NCBI GenBank assembly: GCA_030544215.1
Contig: JARZZO010000014.1
Location: 41,693,734-41,757,733, forward strand
DNA from: Zantedeschia hybrid cultivar
Taxonomy: Eukaryota; Streptophyta; Magnoliopsida; Alismatales; Araceae
Reading direction: 5' to 3'
Length of the DNA stretch: 64,000 nt
Part shown: in pieces, positions 1 to 10,000 of the stretch
Layout of the letters: every line of letters begins with the position of its first letter
Numbering within the stretch: position 1 is the first letter of the stretch
Notes under the pieces: model-generated
Databases searched by the model: none
Told to the model about the DNA's origin: nothing
What the model saw: the letters and a program-made list of their open reading frames with translations, nothing else
Position numbers and translations under genes: made by a program

Positions 1-54
1 TCGGAAAAAGAATAATATATTCATGACTTCCGACTAAACTCCGAAGGAAATGAC

Positions 55-1143
55 TTACATGAAGTAGCGCCGAAGGCGCTCCACATTCCAGGTACGAGGG
101 AGAGGCTGGCCCGAAAGAGTCTCCAGCCGATAAGCCCCTCGTCGGATTACTTCTCGTATGCGATAAGGGCCCTCCCAATTTGGAGAAAGTTTCCCTGCAG
201 CTTCGGCTGGTTTGGACGCGTGGGCGTTCCGCAATACGAGGTTCCCGGCTTCAAAGCTTCAGGGTTTCACTCGAGTGTTGTGGTATCTAGCCATGCGCTG
301 CTGATAAGCCGCCAACCGAATGCGAGCGTGATCCCTCGTTTCTTCTATAAGATCAAGGTGACCTTTCAGGGCTTCATCATTACCCTCTAGATCATAAGTA
401 AGAACCCTCGGCGATGGCAAGCCGACTTCAATAGGAATAACTGCCTCTACCCCGTACGCCATTCGGAATGGGGTTTCACCAGTAGGGGTTCGGCTTGTCG
501 TCCGATAAGCCCATAGAACGCTCGGCAGCTCTTCGACCCATCGGCCCTTGGTCTTGCCGAGGCGAGTCTTCAGTCCTCGCAATAGACTTCGGTTAGTGAC
601 CTCGACTTGGCCATTCGTCCGAGGGTGTGCTACTGAAGCGAACTTATGGAGAATGCCGAAGCTTGCGCAGTTGTTTTTAAATCGATGGCTGTCAAACTGT
701 TTGCCATTATCTAAGATAATCGCCCGAGGGATGCCGTATCGGCAAATGATAGACTTCCATACGAAGTTCCACGCGTTGCTATCGGTTATAGACGCGAGGG
801 GTTCGGCTTCGACCCACTTGGTGAAGTAATCCACTGCCACAATAAGGAATTTCCTCTGGCCGATGGCCATGGGAAAGGGTCCTAAGAGATCAATCCCCCA
901 TTGGGCGAAAGGCCAGGGATCTGACAGAGGAGTCAGGAGGGTCGCCGACTGGTGAATGAGGGAGCTGAATCTCTGGCACTGGTCACAGCAGCGGACGAAA
1001 GTAGCTGCGTCCTCTCGGAGCGTTGGCCACCAGTACCCTTGCCTCAAGAGTTTGTGGGTCAACGCCCTCCCTCCTGCGTGTGCTCCGCAAATCCCTTCAT
1101 GTATTTCCTGAAGGGCATAATCGGTTTCGGCCGAGCCGAGACA
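55..1143 (-). pseudogene. int: Gypsy integrase (decayed)
   Basis: This continues the same frame to a TAA at 55-57. The HHCC zinc-binding domain is seen as EIHEGICGAHAGG and CCDQCQRF (about 960-1120). The catalytic core starts at PFAQWGIDLLGPF, with the second Asp at ILDNGKQFDS and the Glu in NGQVEV. A TGA at 259-261 interrupts it; past it the C-terminal GPY-type module is visible (KLSPNWEGPYRI, about 160-195). A CGA to TGA transition would again explain the stop. Confidence 0.9.
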
Positions 1144-3078
1144 TCAAATGAGTGGCCGGCCGAAGGACTTCTTATATAGCATACCCTCCAGAATAAGGAA
1201 ATGGAAAGAGCGCTGCCGGACGCGCCTTGCTTCCTTCGGATCGGACGGGACCTCCTCTCGGAGGAGAAAGGCGACTAGCGGAGTCATCCATGTCTCTGCT
1301 TCGGATTCATTCACTTGCATGACCTCGGATTCGTCGAGACTTGGCTTGGCCAGCTCTTCCACGAGGACCATTCGGCCTCCTCCCCCGTCCTGAGTTGACG
1401 CTAACCGAGAAAGAGCATCGGCTCTAGCGTTTTCGGCCCGAGGGATCCGCACAATCTCATATGAAGTAAATTCAGCTAGGATTCTGCGGGTTACTTGGAG
1501 ATAGGACACCATCAATGCATCTCGGGCCTCGTACTCCCCGGTGACTTGATTGGTGATAAGCTGAGAGTCACTGAACGCCCTTATGTTTTGCGCACCGAGT
1601 CTTCTGACGGCCCGAAGGCCCGAAATAAGGGCTTCATACTCGGAGGCGTTATTAGTAGCCGGGAAGGGGAAGCGCAGCGCATACTCCGTGATGACCCCTT
1701 CTGGAGATGCCAAGATCCATCCGGCGCCGCTATCCGAAGAGCATGCGGACCCATCAACGTAAAGTCGCCACTCATCCGCCGAAGATGGAGGAACCGAAGC
1801 ACCTTCGGCTTCAGGTGTAGCTCTGACTTCCGGCTGAGGGGCCGAGGATGCTTCGGGAGTGAGCTCGGCGATGAAGTCGGCCGGAGCTTGAGCTTTTATC
1901 GCTATCCGTGGCCCATAAGAGACGTCAAACTCTCCTAGCTCGATCGCCCATTTTGCTAGCCTGCCGGACACTTCTGGCCAAGAGAGGACTTGCCTTAGAG
2001 GTTGATCCGTGAAGACCTTTATTGAATGCGCGAGGAAGTAGGGCCAGAGCCTCCTTGCGGACGAGACGAGGGCTAGGGCCAGCTTTTCAAGAGCAGGATA
2101 CCAAAGCTCCGCTCCGTGGAGGTCTCGGCTTATATAATAAACTAGCTTCTGAACGCCGTCTTCTTCCCGGATGAGGACGGCGCTGATAGCTACTTCAGAA
2201 GCAGCGAGATAAACGAACAGCTGCTCTCCGTGAACCGGTTTAGACAAGACGGGAACGTTGGAGAGATAGGCTTTCAGCTGATCGAAGGCCGACTGACACT
2301 CGTCTGTCCAGGAGAAACTATTAGTCTTCTTCAGCTGCTTGAAGAAGGGAAAACAGTAATCCGTCGCCTTTGACATGAAGCGGCTTAACGCGGCAATTTT
2401 TCCATTCAGCTTCTGGACCTCTCGGACGTTGGCCGGAGGGCGCATTTGGATTATGGCCGAGACCTTCGCAGGATTAGCTTCCACCCCTCGGCGGGTGACC
2501 ATGTAATAGAGGAACTTCCCGGAGGCCACGCCGAAGGCGCACTTGGCTGGATTCAGCTTCATTTTATACCTGCGCAAGGCGGAGAATGTCTCGGCCAAAT
2601 CAGTCAGATGGTCTACAGCAATGTGACTTTTCACCAGGATGTCGTCGATGTAAACCTCCATATTGTGGCCGAGCTGCGGAGCGAATATCCTGTTGATGAT
2701 ACGTTGGTAAGTTGCCCCTGCATTCTTCAGGCCGAATGGCATCCGGGTATAGCAGTACAGGCCGAGGTCCGTTATGAAGCTAGTCTTGTCCTCGTCCTCC
2801 GGATGCATTCGGATCTGATGATAGCCTGAATAGGCGTCGAGGAAGCTGAGCAGCTCGTGGCCAGAGGTAGCGTCTACCACTTGGTCTATCCAAGGCAGCG
2901 GAAAACTGTCCATCGGACAAGCTTTGTTAAGGTTGGTGAAGTCCACACACATCCGCCACTTGTCGTCCTTTTTGGGCACCATCACTACATTGACGATCCA
3001 TTCGGGATGGTGTACCTCTCGGAGGTGTCCCGCGTTCAGCCCCTTCTGTACTTCAGCTTGGATGATCATCCTTCTTTC
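1144..3078 (-). pseudogene. pol: Gypsy reverse transcriptase and two RNase H domains (decayed)
   Basis: This is in frame with the upstream protease. It holds the reverse transcriptase fingers and palm, with FLDAYSGYHQI near 2820-2850 and the catalytic VYIDDILVKS near 2634-2662. A connection/first RNase H domain follows (about 1960-2240). The second, archaeal-type RNase H (about 1400-1765) keeps YVDGSA, SEYEAL, SDSQL and ARADALS, with all expected acidic residues. It ends at a TGA (1144-1146) directly before the integrase zinc finger; a CGA to TGA change would explain it. The domains are otherwise well conserved, so decay is fairly recent. Confidence 0.92.
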
Positions 3079-5558
3079 TTAGTTGAAGGTACGCCGCTTC
3101 TGCTTGACCGGAGGCTGGTTGGGGTCGACGTCCAACCGATGCTCCGCCACCTCCGGGTCAACTCCGGGCATGTCCGAAGGAGACCAGGCGAAGACGTCGA
3201 GGTTTTCTTTCAGGAATTCAACAAGTCTTTCGGCTTCAGTCTTCTCTAGGCCGGAGCCTATCATTAGTGTCCGACCTTCTCTTCCCGGAACCGGAACGGT
3301 TGTGAGTTCCTCTCCTGGGGACGCTTCGGCCAAAGATTCGATCGAAAGGGATTCGGCCGCAGCCTTCCCTTTGACCAAGATCATGTAACACTGCTGAGTT
3401 GCTTCCTGATTTCCCTTGGCTTCGCCGATTCCATGGCCGGTATGGAACTTCAGCTTATGATGGAAAGACGAAGGTACAGCTCCAATTCCGCCGATCAGCC
3501 TTCGGCCAAAGATGGCGTTGTAGGCTGAGTCGACCTTGACGACCGCAAAATCCATTTCGATGGTTAATTGCCGAGGGGCCGTACCTAGGGTTACAGGGAG
3601 CCGGACGATGCCTTCTACTCGGCAAGGCGAACCATTAAAGCCGAATAGAGGCCCCCGGTGAGGCTTCATATCAGCCTCACTCAAACCCATTTTTACAAAA
3701 CAATTATAAAAAAGTATATTTGGGGCACTTCCATTATCAACAAAGATACGATGAACATCGTAACTTTTCATTACAACATTTACAACTAAGGCGTCGTCGT
3801 GAGGAACCTGAACGTCGGTCAGATCCTCCTGGCCGAAGACGATGTCTTCTTGACGAGACTGCTTCGGCTCGGTGTTGACTGCAGCTACCTCTGCGGTAGT
3901 GCTGGCTCGACGACGCCTTGCTCCCTCTCTAGGGCCCCTGGATATCATCATAATCGACCCAGCACTGCGTCGTTGATGGGATGCTTCTGCCGGGGTCGGA
4001 GCCACCTTTGGTTGAGGTGGGGCTTCTTTTTCCGGGAGCTGCCGTTGCTTTGTTGCTCCGGGGACGTCCCGGTCCTGCCGCTGTTGAGGTTGCTCTCGCC
4101 GGTACTGCGGCAGACGGCCTTCTCTGATGAGACGATCAATCTCCTCCCGAAGGTGCCGGCATTCGTCAGTTGAATGGCCGGTTTCCCGATAGTACTCACA
4201 GTACTTGCGGGAGTCCCTTCGGCGGGGATCAGTCTTGATGCGCTCAGGCTGTTGAAGCATACCTTTCACCTCCATAAGCATTCGGGAGGGTGGAGCAGGT
4301 AGTGGCAGATACCGTTGCTGCGGATCCCGGCGTTTTTCTCGGTCCCATTCTTCCCTCCGGTATCGCTTGCGAGACGGCTCTTGATCTTTTGGGCGAGGAC
4401 GAACCGGAGGGGTAGCCGCCGATGATGCTTCGGCGGTACTTTTGCCCTTGGACATCATTAGGGCTTCCCAGTTAATGTATTTATGAGCCCGAGCCACTAG
4501 GTCCTGAAAGGTGGGGGGATGGCGCTTCCCGATAGAGCTAAGAAGCCCTTCGTCCGTGCACCCACTGATCACGGCCGAGACCGTGATCGAACTATCCAGG
4601 TTCGGAATTTGGGCGGCTTCGGCCCGAAATTTGGTGAAGTATTCCTGAAGGGTCTCGGTAGGTCCTTGCCGAATGGCTAGTAGACTGGCCGAGGTTTTAT
4701 ACTGCCGAGTGGCATCGTAGAATTGGTCGATGAACAGTTGGCCTAGCTGCACTAGAGAGTGGATGGAATTGGGGGCCAACGTCTCAAACCAAGTCAGGGC
4801 CGTTTTTTCGAGGGTGAGGGGGAAGAGACGGCAGTGGACTGCTCGGAAACTCCCCGGACGGAGAGGTAGGAATTAAATCTCTGGAAGTGGCAGACCGGAT
4901 ATGTCATTCCATCATAAAGAGGGCCTTTCGGCAGTTTAAAGTTGGGAGGTACCTCGATGGCCAGAAGCTCTGGAGAGAAAGGAGTCTGCTCCAGAATGGT
5001 ATTGGCGAGAGGTGCTCCATACGGCCGGAAGATCATCTGCTGTATTTCCTTCCTTATCGCCGTCAGCAGCCGGTCCAGATCCGGGGCGGTCGAAGTAGTG
5101 ACCGAACGTCCTTCGGCCTTGGTCGGATGAAATCCGGACGAAGCATAGTCCGGCTCCGTCGTGATATGACTGGCGCGAGGGACTCGGCGTGTCGAAACGG
5201 CTTCGTCGGGGAAGGCCCGCGAGGGTGTCGGCTGTAGCCTCGCAGCTTGAGCAGGGCAGAATGGAGGAGGTGGTACCTGTTGCGGGGGCTGACCCAGTAA
5301 TCCCATATGTTGGGCGATGGCAGACACTATATCTTGCAAGGGCGCCAAGGAGGTGACAGTGGCGGCCAGCGTCGCCACTTGCTGCTGAAGCTCTTCCACC
5401 CGGTCGTCTCTAGGAACGACGAAATCCGATATAACTGGAAGGCCGGAACCTTGGGGAAGAACAGACGGAGTACCTTCGGAGTGGAGTGCCTACGCAGTAG
5501 TCGCCCGCGTCTCCGCCTCGTCTTGTCCGGATCGTCTGGTCACCGGACGATGAGACAT
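3079..5558 (-). pseudogene. gag-pro: Gypsy gag and protease region (decayed)
   Basis: The likely start is ATG at 5558, 15 bp past the primer-binding site. An in-frame TAG lies at 5490-5492, then the frame continues through a heptad-like segment near 5330-5399 (EELQQQVATLAATVTSL) that may self-associate. A one-base shift near 4836-4840 breaks the capsid region. Beyond it lie the retrotransposon gag domain (about 4450-4800) and a zinc-knuckle-like segment (CEYYRETGH...C, about 4155-4200). Next comes the aspartic protease core FVDNGSAPNILF (about 3713-3750). DNGS is common in place of DTGS in this lineage, so it need not mean loss of activity. A TAA at 3079-3081 separates it from reverse transcriptase, in the same frame. 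Confidence 0.88.
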
Positions 5559-5572
5559 GACTTCTCGTTGGT

Positions 5573-5590
5573 TTCCCACAGACGACGCCA
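5573..5590 (-). other. Primer-binding site of the gypsy element
   Basis: TGGCGTCGTCTGTGGGAA begins two bases inside the LTR end. It resembles the TGGCGCCGTCTGTGGGAA sites common in plant Tat-like elements, with one change. The tRNA primer was not determined. Confidence 0.75.
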
Positions 5591-5592
5591 CG

Positions 5593-6535
5593 TGATGTAG
5601 CCGAAGCTATCACAATCGGATTCCGGGACTAAAATCTGAGACAGAAGATCGAAGAAGAAGACCGACAGGGATCCAGACCGAGACGAGGGCGAAGTGCGGA
5701 GCCGAGACTCCGTGGCCAAAATGCACCCGGGCGAAGACGTGCCGGGAGCTGAGCCGAGACTCCTTCGGCCAAGGAGGATCCACGCGGCGAAGAGCGAGGC
5801 CGAGGGAGAAGCGGACTCCGCAGGGTCGAGGCGGACCCGACCGGCGAAGGGTGACACCGAGACCGGAGGAAGAAGACCGAAGTCGGTGGCCGAGGCCGAC
5901 TCGGAGGGGTCGGCGAAGATTCAAACCGAGGCCCCTGTAAGAAGAAGAAAAACCAGTCAGTAGGGGTCTCGGACTTCGGCTCAAGAGAACCCCCTCCGAC
6001 GGCTAAGTCAGCTTTTGAAGAAAATTCAATTCAGAAGAGAAGGAAGAAGTAATAGCTTTAATGCTTTTGGACTGTTGTCCTTGGTCAAGAAGACATACCT
6101 TTAGTAGTAAATAGTCGTGTATTTATAACGGAGGATAGATGTTACTTGTTGGTGGCAGCCGATATAACTATGTTTTAGTTTATTGGTAAACCGCCATAGT
6201 GCATAACCCTCCCACCGGGGTGGGCCAGATACGGCTTATTGGGCCGAAGGTTGGGGGCCGTTGTTGGGCCGAATGCCGCTGGGCCGCTAATGGCCCGAAT
6301 GTCGCTGAGCCGCTGATGGGCCGAATGCTGTTGGGCCGCTAACGGGCCGAAGGCTGCTGGACTGCTGATGGGCCGAATGCAATTGGGCTGAAGGCCGCTT
6401 GTTGGGTCGAGGCCAATTGGGCTGAGGGCCGCTTGTTGGGCCGAGGGCCGCCAGTGGGCCGCTATTGTTGATCTGCTGCTGTTGGACTGTTGTTATTGGG
6501 CTGTTTAATGGGCCGAATCGGATTCTGTCCCATCA
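5593..6535 (-). repeat. 5' LTR of the gypsy element
   Basis: The boundaries are set by the TGATG...CATCA terminal inverted repeat and by the primer-binding site two bases away. The 943-bp LTR has a TATA box at 6120-6127. Its outer part (about 6225-6510) is an array of degenerate units containing gggccgaa and gggccgc. The partner LTR is outside the window, so age cannot be estimated here. Confidence 0.85.
6120..6127 (-). promoter_or_regulatory. TATA box in the gypsy LTR
   Basis: TATAAATA on the minus strand, about 410 bp into the LTR; transcription would start about 30 bp further, near 6090. It would drive the element leftward. Confidence 0.6.
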
Positions 6536-6540
6536 GATTG

Positions 6541-6869
6541 TGTTCCAAAGATGTTGGTGGAGTATAAGATAAATTCTCTATTATGACATTATTTGTCATA
6601 TATTCAGAGAAAATGGTAATATGTTACAATTACACATGAAAAATAGTCTAAGTTGAACAAACCGTGTGCTAGCTAGACTGCGTAGGTAGCTACTGCAAGT
6701 GTCACCGTCACGGAATTCATTCACAGTTAAAACATGTCATGGACTTTGAACAATATTGTCACCAGAGAGTTTTGAGGACAACGTAATATGCAAGTAGACC
6801 ATTTCAGGCCATATCATGTCAAAGGATTATGAATCATCATCAGCAACTAAACTGTTGAACTATGTGTTG
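6541..6869 (-). other. Presumed 3' UTR and downstream flank of the methyltransferase gene
   Basis: This stretch lies between the methyltransferase stop and the LTR target site. I see no AATAAA signal on the minus strand. A short inverted repeat (tgacattatttgtca) lies near 6583-6598. Nothing else was recognised. Confidence 0.4.
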
Positions 6870-7040
6870 TCACTGGAATGGCACTGTCGCAGTAACTGTT
6901 CTATGTCTAGGGTCTGTCATGACTGTGGTAACATTCACAAACCCTGCATCCCTTATCGTGTTTTCCAGATCCAGAAGATAGTACTCGTCCAGAAATGGCT
7001 CGGTGCACTTCAGCAAAGTAAATAGTACTGGAGACATTTC
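6870..7040 (-). CDS. Methyltransferase gene last coding exon
   Basis: This 171-bp segment contains 56 codons and a TGA stop, after an acceptor ending in tgtag. It encodes EMSPVLFTLLK, then CTEPFLDEYYLLDLE, and ends TDPRHRTVTATVPFQ. This is the C-terminal lid and last beta hairpin typical of small plant methyltransferases. The frame is open to the stop. Confidence 0.94.
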   Translation of the reverse strand, partial: EMSPVLFTLLKCTEPFLDEYYLLDLENTIRDAGFVNVTTVMTDPRHRTVTATVPFQ

Positions 7041-10000
7041 CTACAAGAACATGCAAGTAATTGCATTGGATTCATATGGAAGATAAGAAGGCTACATCAT
7101 GTAGACAATTGACTGAATATGCAAAAAGTTAAGGGAAAAAGGTACGTAGTTGCATCTATACATGCTTTTAAATAAGAACGAAACATAGGATGCAACTTCT
7201 GATGGATTCCTCTTAGAGAAAAAAGCATGACCATTTCCAGTTAATGCGTACTTGTTTGTACTGGTAGGTTTTCTTAGAAAAAGATTTGTTTGTCAATGTC
7301 ATTTGGATATGGTCAAAACGCTTTGATTAATGATGTGATTCTAGCCAAGGATAAATTTTAAGAGAAAGGATAGAGGTATCACCTGTAAAACCTTGGACTT
7401 CGGCTGCATTAGAAGCAAAAAAATAATGCATTAGCTAAAATTCGGCCTCTAGTACCCTAGGTACTGAAACGGAAGAAAGCAATGGCCAGTTACCGAGTTG
7501 TCTGTAATAGCAATTGTTCCTCCAGGCCGAAGGAGACGGAAGGATTCCCTAATTATGTTAGTTATTGGCCGAGCAGGGCATTCATGAAGCTGCAAATTTA
7601 TAGTTACAAATGCAGTTATTGAAAATACTCTCAGCAGAGCTTTTAGATGAAGGAAAAGAAAATTAAAAAGCCCATCAAGAATAAACAGAGAAAAAAATCC
7701 TCAATTAAAACATCTTCAGTTTATTTTGAGCATCTACCACATGAAGGTCATAAGCCATCCTCTGCACTACAGGCAGACATCCTGGAACTGAATATATAGC
7801 AACAGATTTGTGGACAATCAGTCTAGGAGACTAGAATTTGCTTTCCAGTGTCAGATTTTATAAAGTATGAAAAGGTTATTATTGGTTTAGGAAATAAAAA
7901 TATTTTATTCTACTTGATCACATTAAAGTGGAAGTTCAAACACTATTCCAAAACGGACAAGTTGTGCTGTGACCAAGACGTCCATTTGAAGCAAACATTT
8001 GTGGATTGGATGTCTTTCAAATCATGGGTCCATGCTAATTCTTATTAAAATTGTGAATAGTTGGATTGAATGCATGGCTTTACATCTCTAGACTTAAACG
8101 GAAGGATTAGTCCAGGCAAAATGAAGAGAAGATTATCATTATTCAAGAGGTAATACTTTTGTATTCAACTGAGCACAATATTTAAAGGAAGAAGGGCAGT
8201 AACTGGATACAAAAGGCTATCTTGTCATGCATGACATTTTCTTCGTTTACAATAAGGAGCTTAGCATTGTTTTCAACTGAAAATGTGAGGATGTGAGCAG
8301 ATGGAGGGAAGACGGTATGTGGAGAAAACAGATACAGTCACCACTTTCCAACAAAACCAGATTTTTTTAAAAAAAAAAAAAATCCTCCAAAAGCTACCAA
8401 CCAGTGACATAACAAAGAAACCATGCACGTGGATGTAGATACTGCCCAGTTCGTGCCTTGTTCAAGGAATTAGTTGAACATTTCTTGAATTGTAGGAGCT
8501 GTGCAAACTTGTTAGCTGAATGCCTACAGATGGAAGGAAGAGAGCCTAGCGATCTGCTGCCTAGTTTTAGTTTGGTGACGCGGATGCACTCCAGATGGCA
8601 TGTTCAGCGAATAAGTGGTATAAGAAGTTCGAGGGTACATGCCAGAATTGGCGCAAGAAGAGGATGTGCACCACTCCAGTCAATACGTAACGAAGGAAAA
8701 CAGATCACCAAAATACTAGATATTAGCCATCGGTAAAGATATAAAAATAAGTTTCTCCTTGTCGTCAGCCTTTACCAAATTAACACTACAGAAACTAGCG
8801 TACAACTACAACAAGCAGGCTCCATAGAGAACCTAATGTAACCCGCTTATCCTGCTGTAATCCCACGAATGTGAGCAACCTGACATAGCCATCACTCTAT
8901 AACCTAGAGTAAATCTGTAGAGGTGATTTATTGTGCTTCGGCATGGGCCCCTTTGCTTTGAACAATATACTTGTTTTCCTATTAATGTATAATTTTTTTT
9001 TTGAAAGAAGTGTAGTATGTACCATCAATTTCATTAAGATAAATAGAGGTACAAATACCAAGGGTTTACCCACTCCAATTGTACATAAAAGAAACTGCTT
9101 GAGGGCAAATACTCTCAATGTATATTTTGCTCCCTTGGGCAAACATTCTGTTGTCTCCAAATGCTCCAGCAACCTGCATGCGGTGTAAGGACTTTGAAGT
9201 GAGTGGTATCCACAAACCTATTGTAAAAAAAAGAAGGTATCCAACCCCCCCCCCCCCAACCAAATCTACACCTTCTACATGTGGAAATATAATAACCTGT
9301 TGCACCTTCGAGAAAAAAGCTAAAAGGCTTTGCTTGAAGGAACCCTCATCAAAGAGGATCTCCATTGGTTTTAATGGACAAAATTCTGACAAAGTCCTTA
9401 GGATACCAAGACCTACGCATCTCATGAGTTTTTTTACGTCTACCAAAAGCAAATTAACTTAGTTCATGTTTGTAAACAGCAGATTTCTCTAAGAGATGAT
9501 TGCCCAGCTCGAGCTAGTAGAAGAGAAAGATTCACCAAGTTTAAGCATTTAAAGAGAAAGAACCCAATTCAAAACTAACTGGAACTGACTATAGAGGCCT
9601 GTTTACTAACAAGATAACCTCATAATTTGTCTTCTCTGATAGGAGACTAATCCAACTGGGCGAAATCATCTAAAGAGAGAGAAGCATGTCCCCAGTAAGG
9701 GCTGCTGCTCCTAGATGGGCCTCTCCTTGATAGAAGGAAGCCTTGAAAATAATAAGTTGTGTTGAGAAAAGAGTAAGTTGAATGAACTTCTTTCCAAACC
9801 CAAGAAGGAAGGATCGGGGATTGGACACGGATCGGCCTGATCCAGACCGATTGGATTGGCCTAATCTAGACTGATTGGATCGGCCGATCCAATCCTATCC
9901 TAGATCGATCTGGTCCGATACCCCTTCTCCCTTACATAATTTTTAAGTGTTCATGAAAAAATAAAAAAATCTTAAAAAACTACAAATGATTTTCTTTGTC

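Larger units (their letters stand above)
1..6535 (-). mobile_element. Tat-like Ty3/gypsy retrotransposon, 3' LTR outside window
   Basis: This minus-strand LTR retrotransposon reads 5' LTR (5593-6535), primer-binding site, gag, protease, reverse transcriptase, RNase H, a second RNase H and integrase, with its 3' LTR before base 1. Order RT then integrase places it in Ty3/gypsy; the extra archaeal-type RNase H places it in the Tat-like group. Gag to integrase form one reading frame, now broken by four in-frame stops (5490, 3079, 1144, 259) and one frameshift near 4836-4840. The coding part is GC-rich relative to its flanks. Bases 6536-6540 (gattg) are the candidate right target-site copy; the left copy is not in view. 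The element is dead. Confidence 0.92.

Noticed and set aside
3713..3750. Inactive protease because of DNGS in place of DTGS
   Set aside because: DNGS/DNGSS-type sites occur widely in this gypsy lineage, so it is not evidence of loss.
8458..8736. Plus-strand open frame of 92 codons
   Set aside because: No domain, intronic position and low-complexity neighbours; most likely chance.
9066..9452. Minus-strand open frame of 128 codons
   Set aside because: A few residues resemble copia RNase H, but no catalytic block is present and a C run interrupts it.
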